Positions 1 through 12,000 of a DNA stretch of 64,000 nucleotides are shown here, piece by piece. Position numbers and translations under genes: made by a program. Location: NCBI RefSeq assembly GCF_910596095.1, contig NC_056543.1, forward strand, positions 23,508,542-23,572,541, read 5' to 3'. The notes below the pieces were generated by a model, which was given only the letters and a program-made list of their open reading frames with translations, was not told the origin of the DNA and searched no databases. Source of the stretch: Thunnus maccoyii. Its lineage: Eukaryota > Chordata > Actinopteri > Scombriformes > Scombridae. Position 1 is the stretch's first letter, and each line of letters opens with the position of its first letter.

Positions 1-88
1 ACTTGAGTTACCCTCATCCCCCTTTGAAATCCTCAAACCGTAGTGTAAGCTGTAGTTTTTCCCCCCTCCTCTGTCTCCATGTTTGCAG

Positions 89-3000
89 GTGACCGGCTGA
101 GTGCCATACTGAATTCCATTCAGTCTGGGCCCTTCCTCTCAGCAGCTCCCTCTTCCTCCGTATTTGAGCAAGCCGCCCAACCTCCCTCCTCCTCCTCCTC
201 CCTTGTCCACAGCCCATTTGTGTTTGGACAATCCCCCTCCCAACTGTCTCAGCCACAACCACAGCTTCTGAGTAAGTGTGTCCAGCTTTCTGGCAGCGCT
301 TGCTTGCACAGGTGTTGATCATTTTCCTCCAAGCTCATTTTATTTTATTCATTTTCTGGGGAGGGCAGGAGTGATATGTGACACATAACGTGCAGTTATG
401 TTCTACGGTCCAGAAATATCCTTAACAAGCCGATATGTCTATTATTGAACGTTTAAGTCTTGTTTTTTAAAAAAAAATAGGTGACGCTGGCTTTAAAAAC
501 ATACAAAATTGTTTTATTCATTTAAAGGTGTTTTCACTCTTATTTTTTTTTTAAACAAGATTTGAACCTTAATACTAGACTAAACGGCTTGTTAAAATGG
601 ATATTTTTGCCATGTGCTGAAATAATAGGCTGAGCTGATTATTTTTCTGCTTGCTCTCTTGATTGGTGAGCTTTCTTTTCCTTTTCCTCATTACCTTCAT
701 TGCTACTTAAACTTCATATCTGCATTTTTCGCCCTTGATTAACACCTTGTTTCATTCCTTGTCCCAACCTGACCAGGGCTTCACTGCAAATGTACCCAAC
801 AGTACGCTTAATAGTTTTTTGTTGTCAGTCTACAATAACCTCCTAAAACAGCAAGATTTCACACCGGTCATTAACTAACGATATTACATAGCCCAGATAT
901 TCATAGTTTGTGCTTTCACTGGATAATAAAAAATACCCCAGTTTAAAAAAGATGATTTTTGATCCAAAACATTTTTAAACTTGTATAGTTCTCTTTTTTC
1001 CTGTCAGTCTCTTCTTTTGTCTTGCTACTTTCTCTCTAATCTTGGTCATTTCTTTTTTTACCTGGTGATCTATTGATCTTTTCCTCTTCTAAGTGTTTCT
1101 GTCTCCTAGTCTGTCATTTTCTCTACCTGTATCTTCCCATCACTTTAATGTTTTGTCCCCTTGCCTCTTCCAGTTTCACCTTCTTGACTTGACCCCATTG
1201 CCTCTTTGTGCTTTCTTTCTCTCTGTGGCGGCCTCCTTGCATTCCATTTCTTGTTTGTTTACCTGCCACTGTTTTCCGCTGTAGATGGTTCATCACGCAG
1301 CCTTGCTTCTCGTGAGCGTGTGCACAAAAGCAGTGTGTCCGTGGCTGGGCATGGTACTGCTCTCTCATCTCTCGCTCTAAGGCAAAAGGGTGGGTAATCA
1401 CAGCATGCATGCCTCCCTCAGACTGAACAGAGGGTGGGTAGGAACTCAAGAAACACAGTCTTTTCTGTGGTGAACTAAAGTTTTTTTGGCAATAAGATTT
1501 TAGGCATGTAGTGTTAGTGTCAACCTTAAAAACTGTGGCCAAATACAATATTATAATGGAGATGATAAACTCATGGTTTTGAATTAAGTGCAGTTTAAAA
1601 CTTGGTAGGATTTCTCCCTCTCCCCTCCCAAAAAAACACATCGATTAAAGTAAAAGTCAAGTTTGTTTTTAAGAAAATATATCTCTCACAGTTGTCGTTT
1701 GCTTAACAAGGTATAACATCTTTCACCTTTGTGACTTAAGTTGTCTGTCTTTCTGCCCTTCATTTCATTTTACTGTATCTTTTTTACATTACATTTTTGT
1801 TTTCCACTCAGGTGTTGTGACTAGAGTTAAATGGTTACACTCTTACCGCTGATTATAGTCCTCTTTTGTAGTGTAATTGTTTGAATTATTAATGTTTAGG
1901 TGAACGAGGGAACCTGATGTCTGGTGCACGGCCCATGTCCCCATCCTCCAAACACCGCCAGGAGAACCGCTCCCCCAAACAGGAGAGTCGAGGAAGCCGC
2001 TCATCTGAACAGAGCAGAGTCAAGACGGGTGAGGGTGGACTCTCAGCCAGTGAAGCTCTCATTTTGCGGTCAGATACGGCCAAACTGAGGTCTGACTCTC
2101 ATAGCCGCTCTCACTCGCCCAATCACAACACTCTTCAAGCCCTAAAGGCAGATGGTAGAACCTCAGGACATCGGGCTGAGTCCCCTAACCCTGGCTCTCG
2201 CTCCTCCTCTCCAAAACAAAAAGGCGTATCCTCTTCAGGCAGGTCTAGTCCCTCCAGCACCTCCTCCCAGCACTCCACCTCAAGCAACCATGACAAGAAC
2301 CTCCCAACTAAAGTTAGCCCGTCCTCCAAAGCCCGGCTGGAACCTCCCAGAGAGAGATCCAAATCAGATTCATACACTCTGGACCCAGACACTCTTAGAA
2401 AGAAGAAGGTCCCACTTACAGAGCCACTTAGGGGCAGATCGACCTCCCCCAAACCAAAACTGTCTCCAAAAGATCCAAATAAAGGCATGATCAGCAATGC
2501 AGAGAACCGTGTTCCTTCTCCACACGTGACCCAAGAGAACCTTCACAGTGAAGTGGTGGAGGTGTGTACCTCTAGTGCTCTCCTCTCCAACGAGGATGGC
2601 AACGATGAAAATGCGGAGGCCCGTAATGCTGAAGACGGCTCATGTAAGGTGCACTTTAGCATTGGCAAAGCCCCTGTCAAAGAGGAACTAGAGAGCCGCT
2701 CTTCACCCAAGGTCAGCCGCAAAACCTCCAGTCGACACACACGCCCAAAGAAAGACAAATCTGGGCCTCTGTTTAAAGGTGAGAGTACACCAAGGCTCAC
2801 AGAGCCTGCCAAACAGGCAATGTCACCCTCTGTGGCTGAGTGTGCACGAGCAGTCTTTGCAGCATTCCTGTGGCATGAAGGTATAGTCCACGATGCCATG
2901 GCCTGCTCCTCCTTCCTCAAGTTCAACCCAGACTTAACCAAAGAGCACGCACCCATACGCAGCTCCCTGGGAGGACAGGGTGCTGAGGAGAAGGAAAGCA

Positions 3001-6000
3001 AGTTAAAGAACCGTCACTCCTTAGAGATTTCCTCTGCACTAAACATGTTTAATATCGCTCCACATGGCCCAGATATCTCCAAAATGGGCAGCATTAACAA
3101 AAATAAGGTACTGTCCATGCTGAAGGAACCTCCACTGCCAGAAAAGTGTGAGGATGGGAAAGGAGAGGCCGCTTCCTATGAGATGACCTCTCATCCCTCC
3201 ATAAGAGCAAAGTCAATCTTACCGTTGACGTTACAGCATCTGGTGGCATTCTGGGAGGACATCTCTATGGCCACCATCAAGGCAGCCACTCAGAACATGA
3301 TCTTCCCCAGCCCAGGGTCCAGTGCCATCTTAAAAAAGAAGGAGCATGAGAAAGACAGTAAAAAAGCAAAGAAGGAGAAGAAGAAAAGGGAGAAGGCAGA
3401 GGTGCGCCCAAGAGGCAATCTGTTCGGAGAGATGGCACAGCTTGCCATGGGTGGACCGGAGAAAGACACTATCTGTGAGCTATGCGGGGAATCTCATCCT
3501 TACCCTGTCACCTACCATATGAGACAGGCTCACCCAGGTAAGAATACAGAAAGCTCTGGTTTGATTTTTAGTCGCAGTTTCACAATACTTCTTTGATTAA
3601 AATTAATTATATCTATGTAAAATATGCTCTGTGACTTGAACATCCCATAATATTTCTGTGGCAGGCTGTGGTCGCTATGCTGGTGGCCAAGGATACAACA
3701 GCATTGGCCACTTCTGTGGTGGCTGGGCTGGGAACTGTGGAGACGGAGGCATAGGAGGCAGCACCTGGTACCTGGTGTGTGATCGCTGTCGGGAAAAATA
3801 CCTGAGAGAGAAGCAGACTGCCGCCAGGGAAAAGGTAGCCTGCTGCTGCAAGGCTGTAGCACTTAACCCTCTTTTACTGAAACACTGTCAGCTTTTAACT
3901 CATACTGACTTCTTAGTCTACTTGAACTAATCCCTATCTGCATATTTCTTGCCAGGTGAAACAGTCAAGGAAAAAACCTCTGCAGGTGAAGACCCCAAGG
4001 GCGCTGCCCACTATGGAGGCCCACCAGGTGATCCGGGCAAACGCTTTGTTCCTGCTGTCCCTCAGCAGTGCTGCCGAGCCCAGCATGCTATGCCACCACC
4101 CTCCCCGGCCCCTGCATTCCCATCTGCTTCCTAGCCTCAAGGAGGGCGTGTCAGACGAAATCCCCAATAAAATGAGCTGTCTCTACCTTCAGACACTAGC
4201 AAGGTAGCTTAAACAACTCAGTCAATTATAGGTTGCCTTTTATAGGTAAGAAAAACCTACAGTAACATATGTTTTCATAATGATTCTCATTCTCCTGTCA
4301 TCTCCCAGGCAACACACAGAGAACTTTGGCGCCTACCAAGATGACAATCTCTTCCAAGATGAGATGAGGTATTTGCGCTCTACATCTGTTCCTGCTCCCT
4401 ACATTTCAGTCACCCCTGACGCCTGCCCCAATGTGTTTGAGGAACCAGAGAGCAACATGAAATCAATGCCCCCCAGGTAACACATAATCATTTAATTACC
4501 TTCTGTTTATACAACCTAGACACACGTAATGAATATTCAACTCACGGCACTGTTGTTAGCAAATCTGTCCTTAAGGTTTTGAGGTACCTGAGTATACAGG
4601 AAGCTCTCTCTCTCTCAAGTGAATCTATTCAAACACACATAATAACTTTGTTTTGACAGCCTTATAATCATGACCACCCTCATTCTATACAGTACAAAAG
4701 AGCGTGGCTGCTCCACTCTCTGTCAGGAATTTTTGTAAAGCAAAGAAAACTTTTTAAGTGGTTGACTGTATCGCCCTCACTGTTTAACAAAAAGTCAATC
4801 AAAATCTCTGCCAAAATCGGTCCACATTTATCCTTTCATCCATCCCTTCCTCCCACACTCAGTAGCTGCTAAAAATGAACACATGGATAGGTACACTCTC
4901 TTCTGAAAACATACTTGATGTAGTGCAATATTTAAATTGATTTTGATTATGTCAATGATGTTTTAATTGGAGGTTAAACTGTATATGTCTTTATTTGTTT
5001 TCTTATAGTCTTGAGACCAGCCCAATCACAGACAGCGACACGGCTAAGCGCACTGTGTTTCAGAGGTCTTACTCAGTCGTTGCCTCTGAGTATGACAAGC
5101 AGCACTCGCCTTCTCCAGCCCGGGTCAAAGCTGTGCCCAGGCGCAGGGTCCATAGTGGCGATGCAGGTATTTAAACTTAATCATTGAGAATTAAGAGTTC
5201 ACAAGTGATAGTGAAGGATGAATGAGTTACAGCATCATCTGTAACAACGACCTGCTCTGTCTCCCTTACAGAAGTGGGATCTTCACTGTTGCGCCACCCA
5301 TCTCCAGAGCTTTCTAGGTTAATCTCGGCCCATGGCTCTCTCAGTAAAGGGGAGAGGAACTTCCAGTGGCCTGTCCTGGCGTTTGTTATCCAGCACCATG
5401 ACCTGGAGGGCCTGGAGGTGGCCATGAGGCATGCATTGAGGAAGTCTGCCTGCAGGGTATTCGCCATGGAGGTACAGCTGTCTTAGCGGCAATATTTTGC
5501 TCAATCTCAGAGCTCAATTTTGCTTTAATTATTGCTGATTATAAAGCAGTGAGTCTGAATTATAGGCAATTAGTTGACTCTACGTTGTGAATTAGTCAAT
5601 TAGATTTGTATACTTAATTAGCAAATATATTTTAATTAGGCTGTTCTATTGTTTATATGTAATTAATGCTGTCCAAATGCACTATTAATACAAAGACTAA
5701 TTAGTATGATTTGCTCTTGGTGTCCCATCAGGCATTCAACTGGCTTCTGTGCAATGTGATCCAGACCACCTCCCTGCATGACATCCTTTGGCATTTTGTA
5801 GCATCTCTCACGCCATCACCGTTTGAACCTGAGGACGAGGAAGACGAGGAGAACAAAGGGAACAAAGAAGTTGTGGAACAGGTGATGAGTGGCTGAAAGT
5901 CAAACAACATGAAGCATTATTTCTACTTGGCTGTTGCATTTTCTTATCATGATCCTCTCCTTACCCTACAGGAAAGAGACCTTGGTGTCTGTGAACACCC

Positions 6001-9000
6001 TCTGTCAGACATCGTTATTGCTGGGGAGGCAGCTCACCCTCTCCCCCACACCTTCCACCGTCTCCTTCAGACCATCTCTGACCTCATGATGTCACTTCCT
6101 AGTGGAAGCTCACTTCAGCAGATGGCACTTAGGTACAGTTTCTTATTTTTGTGATTAATTCTCTATTACATACAAAAGATGAAGAAAACCTGCAAGCAAC
6201 AAATTGTTTTCGTTATGCATTTGTGACAATCCATGCCTCCTTGTATTTTTGCCTGTTCTGAGCTTCATGCACATATTATGGGTAATGTAAATATTCGTGA
6301 CTCATTCTTTTAGGTGCTGGAGTCTCAAATTCAAGCAGTCCGACCACCAGTTCCTGCACCAGAGCAACGTTTTCCATCACATCAACAACATTTTGTCCAA
6401 GTCGGATGATGGAGACAGTGAGGAGAGCTTCAACATCAGTGTGCAGTCAGGCTACGAAGCAATGAGCCAGGCAAGATAATATCCACTTACTCAACAGGGA
6501 TTTAACTGTATTTACCGTATATCCATCATAAGTCTGTTCTGTGTTTATAGCACAGACAGACACAGCAGTAAGGGTCTCATTGTTTCTCGATCTGTGTTAA
6601 TTCACTGACCTGACATTGATGTATCTATGTGTGTTTACAGGATCTCTGCCTGGTGACCTGTCTCAAGGACCTGACCAGTGTAGTGGACATCAAAACGTCT
6701 AGTCGTCCTGCCATGATCGGCAGCCTAACAGATGGCTCCACAGAGACCTTCTGGGAATCTGGAGATGAGGACAAGAACAAAACTAAGAGCATCACCATCA
6801 GCTGTGTGAAAGGCATAAATGCCTCCAATGTGTCTGTTCATGTGGACAACTCCAGAGACATCGGGGTGAGGAGGCAACAGCAAAGCAGACATTGATGTGT
6901 TTGGGGGGATAAAACACCACTTGTTATGGAATAAATGCCACTTTAAGGCCATAGTGTAATGAGTGGTGATAATGTCTTTATACGGGTTTCTGATGGATTC
7001 AGTGTTTTCATTTTTACTCTCATATTCACAGAACAAAGTCACATCAGTGACATTCCTGTGTGGAAAAGCTATAGAGGACCTCTGCAGAATCAAACAGGTA
7101 TGGTCCGTTTATTTGGCTTCAAATTTAATGTGAAGTGTATCCAAAATTTGTCCAGTTAACATCAAATCCACTTTCAAAACTTAAAAACTGACGGCCTGTG
7201 GCTTCACTGGTCTCTTTTTTTAAGTGCTATAAATTACTGTTCATATGATCACATCCTTTATCTGTCCTTATCATAGTGAGTCCTTTTGGAACAAGAGATG
7301 TAGAAATGATCAAGCGTTAAATTAGTGTTATTTTTATGAGGTGCACCATGAACCAGATAACGTATCTGTGGATGAACTCTATGATCACCTCTGTTCCTTT
7401 TCATCCAAGGTTGACCTCGACTCACGTCACATGGGCTGGGTGACAAGTGAGCTCCCTGGAGGGGATCACCATGTGATCAAGGTGGAGCTGAAAGGTCCAG
7501 AAAACACCTTGAGGGTGCGCCAGGTGAAGGTCCTCGGCTGGAAAGAGGGTGACAGCATCAAGATTCCAGGACAGATCTCAGCCAGCATGGCCCAGCAAAA
7601 GAACTGTGAGGCTGAAACGCTCCGCGTGTTTCGCCTCATCACCTCACAGGTTTGTCTAATTTAGGGTTTTTTTCAGTTACCATTCTGTACTGGCTGTTTG
7701 AAACTTAACATTTTGCAAATATTACATTTGAGTCCCAATAGCTGGAGTCTTTTGAAAAATGTATTTTTTACAAATAAGTCTCTTTTTTTTCTTTTTTCAT
7801 TTAGGTCTTTGGGAAACTAATCTGTGGAGATGCAGAGCCTACTCCAGAGCAGGAGGAGAAAAACCTGCTTTCATCACCTGAGGGAGAAGACAAGGTCTGC
7901 ACTGTAAAGCTTAGCTGTGCTGTTTGACTGACTCACATATTTAGTGACCTTTAACTTAATGTTTTGCACTTTTTACATTTTTATGAATAGGTACCATCTG
8001 ACGCAGACCTTAAAGAGCACATGGTGGGAATCATTTTCAGCAGGAGCAAACTGACCAACCTGCAGAAACAGGTAAAAAGTCTGTCCAAGCATCAGCTCAG
8101 GATGAAATATTATAACCCTTGCCCTCTAACCTAATGAGTGTATTCTTTTCCAGGTGTGTGCGCACATCGTCCAGGCTATTCGTATGGAGGCCACACGCGT
8201 GAGGGAGGAGTGGGAGCACGCCATCTCCAGCAAAGAGAATGCCAACTCCCAGCCCAGTGACGATGATGCCTCCTCAGACGCCTACTGCTTCGAGCTCCTG
8301 TCTATGGTCCTGGCTCTGAGTGGCTCCAACGTGGGCCGCCAGTACCTAGCGCAGCAACTAACACTTATGCAAGACCTGTTTTCTCTGCTGCACACGGCTT
8401 CCCCGAGAGTACAGAGACAGGTGGGCTGGGGTATACGCAAACACACACAAGTAGAGGTTTAGTCACGTTCAGTATAGAGTTTAACATGGAAAATGACATT
8501 AAAATCTTTAATAGGTGTTTGCATACAACTAGGAACTAAGTAATTTTACTCACTGTTGGCCACGATGTGGTCTTCAAGAACCAAAATCAGCCAGAAAGAC
8601 TCTTCTGTTTAAGTAAATACCTTGTGGGACTATTCAAAAATATCGTTGTTTGTCATCTGATCTCCTCTCAGGTGACATCATTGCTTAGACGCGTCCTTCC
8701 AGAGGTGACTCCAGTGCGACTCGCGAGCATCATCGGAGTGAAGGCTCTGCCACCAGCAGACATTAGTGACATCATCCACTCTACAGAGAAGGGTGATTGG
8801 AACAAGTTAGGCATCCTTGACATGTTCTTGGGCTGCATCGCAAAAGCCCTCACCGTGCAGCTGAAGGCCAAAGGCACCACCATTTCTGGCACAGCCGGCA
8901 TGGCTGCGGGCAAAGGGGTCACAACTGTCACGTTGCCCATGATCTTCAACTCCAGGTGAGTTGGTTTCTGCCAAGCCCAAGCAGAAATCAGATAATCAAA

Positions 9001-12000
9001 AGGATGTATTTTATGATGCCTCTTTCTTTCATGTTCAGCTACATCCGCAGAGGGGAGAGCCACTGGTGGATGAAAGGTTCTACCCCTCCTCAGATTGCAG
9101 AGATCATCATAAAGCTGGTTAAAGACATGGCCGGTGTAAGTTCCTAGTGTTTACACATCCTTCCTTTTTAACTCTATGCACACTTAATGCAATATGGAGC
9201 CACATTTTTCATAAATTTCACGTTTTATGGATCCCACAGCACTAAAAAATATATTTCTAAGACAGTCATGTGCTTTTTTTTTTTCCAGGGTCACCTTTCA
9301 GATGCATGGTCCAGAGTCACCAAAAATGCAATAGCTGAGACGATCATAGCTCTGACCAAAATGGAGGAGGAGCATCGGTCTCCTGTACGCTGCATCGCCA
9401 CCACAAGGGTATGAACTCAGATTTAGTCACTTGTAGAGAATGTATTGAATGTAGAAATACTGTATATTAACTAATCATACATTATCTCCTGTTCTGTCTG
9501 TTAGCTGTGGCTGGCCTTAGCTTCACTGTGCGTGCTGGACCAGGACCATGTAGACAGGCTGTCCTCTGGTCGCTGGATGGGCAAAGATGGACAACAGAAG
9601 CAGATGGTGAGAGCTATAGTTTATAAAAAGCTAAGAGTTCCAGCATTGGAAACTAATAGACAGATCATCAAAAGAATAACAAACTGATTTCCTCCTCTTA
9701 GCCCATGTGTGACAACCATGACGACGGCGAGACCGCAGCCATCATCCTGTGCAACATGTGCGGCAACCTTTGCACCGACTGTGACCGCTTCCTCCACCTG
9801 CACCGACGCACACGCTCTCACCAGAGACAGGTTAGTGTTGGCTTTTTAAGCATTATTATTCCTCCGGTAGTGGTAACGCCTTATGAATGAAATAATATGA
9901 AACCAATTATTATAAAAGGAATGTAGAGCAGATTGAGCTGGTGTTAAATGTTTTTTTCATGGGTGCTTTCAGGTGTTCAAGGAGGAAGAGGAGGCCATAA
10001 AGGTGGATCTCCATGAAGGCTGTGGGAGGACCAAGCTCTTCTGGCTCATGGCTCTGGCTGACTCAAAAACAATGAAGGCTATGGTGGAGTTCAGAGAGCA
10101 CACAGGTAACACTGCAACACTGCATACTGGTCTGATTGGTTTTTTTTTCAGTAACATTGCACCTGGTGATGCTAATAAATTATTAAAAGCTAAAATAGTG
10201 TAATTACATTAAAAGTTTTGTTTCAAACCTCCAGAATTTCCCTCTGGTTTCCACCAGCCTTCAGAAATCTAATCTAAGTCTCATATTTTTCTAGGTAAAC
10301 CTGCATCCAGCAGCTCAGATGCCTGCAGGTTCTGTGGAACGAGGAACGGAACCGAGCTGTCTGCAGTGGGCAGCGTCTGCTCAGACCCGGACTGCCAGGT
10401 ACTAAGCATCAACTGTTATAAGAACATTGTACCACTAAATATCTGTAGGTGTTGTTTGTTTATTAATTAATATTATAATGGTCAGTTTTTACCAGGAACA
10501 CCACAGATGCTGTTTTGTACCACTGTTTAAAATGTTTAGGGGTTTAAAAAAAAAAAGTCTTATCTACACTTTGACACCAAGTGGTCTGTGATAAATAGCA
10601 CAATATGTTTCCTCTGGTATTTACTATATTCAAAATAATCCATAAATGATATTTATGTTGTATATGTTCAGCTCAATGAGGCTTACAACACTACAAAGAG
10701 AAGTGAAAAACTTCTTATAATTATTAGAAATAAAGTAAATAAAAAGATCCAACATTATGATAGATTCATACATGGTTATAGTCGGATGGTCAATTTTGAC
10801 CAGGAACACAAAGCTTGGTAACATGAAACAAACCCAACTAAAACTAAACTAAAACTTAAAACTGTGACCACCATAGCACGCTTTGTATCAACAGAGAAGT
10901 TTGTGCTCAAAAGAAAGTATAAAATATTTTTTATTTAGAAATAAGAATAACCAGTTCAAAACAATCAGTTTTGCTAAAACGGTGTAGCCAATTGAAAATA
11001 CAGATGGCAGATGCTTCTGTACTATTCCCAAAAGGATTTTGGTTTTTCGTGAAAAGGGTCTATGTCCTGAGGGAAGACATTTGAAGATTTGAGACCCCAA
11101 ATAATAGATGCGGCATTGTCCACTCATCAGAGAGGAGCAAATACCAGCACAATACACATACTGAACAATGCGGACTTATGTAGTAAAGTGTATATTTTAT
11201 GGTGTAGAAATTAAAGCACAAGAAGTTATTAGTAACAAAAATAACTTGTTTGCTGTAGCTCCTAAGCCTCACCAGCTCCTGTCATGTTATCTCCCCCAGG
11301 AGTACGCTAAACTGGCATGCAGTAAGACTCATCCTTGTGGACACCCCTGTGGTGGAGTGAAGAATGAGGAGACCTGCCTTCCGTGTCTGCATGGCTGTGA
11401 CAAGAACACTGGCTGTCTGAAACAAGATGCAGATGACATGTGTATGATCTGCTTCACAGAGGCTCTTTCTGCTGCTCCTGCTGTACAGGTATCTCTACAC
11501 GTGACTGTTTATTCAGCAGGTGTAATGGTTTCACTTTCACATTTTCACATTTGTTCTCATTTAACCTTTTTTCCAGCTCGACTGCACTCACGTGTTCCAC
11601 CTTCAGTGCACTCGTCGTGTTCTTGAAAATCGTTGGCTGGGGCCCCGAATCACTTTTGGTTTCATGCTGTGTCCAATTTGCAAGGTAAGACGTTACCCGA
11701 GCCTCCCTGACTTCAGGGATTAACTCTGTAACAAAGAGGTTGAAAACCAAATCCACCATGCCTCCAAAGTTGATTTAGCTCCGTTTGCTTACATTCTTTG
11801 TTGAAAAAGTTTAGTCTACTGGGCGTCTTCCCCTCAAATACAACAACCTCTTTGTTCACGGTCATGTCTGTGAAATGCCATTGACACATACAGTGAAAAC
11901 TCAAAAGAATGACCTTTATCGATGTTTATTTCTTTCATTGTTTGCCTCCAGAACAAAATCAACCACTCGGTGATCAAGGACCTACTTGACCCCATTAAGG

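Noticed and set aside
1123..1641. 172-codon open frame on the minus strand in the first mycbp2 intron
   Set aside because: No recognisable domain, lies antisense in an intron of pyrimidine-rich sequence, no promoter or splice support.
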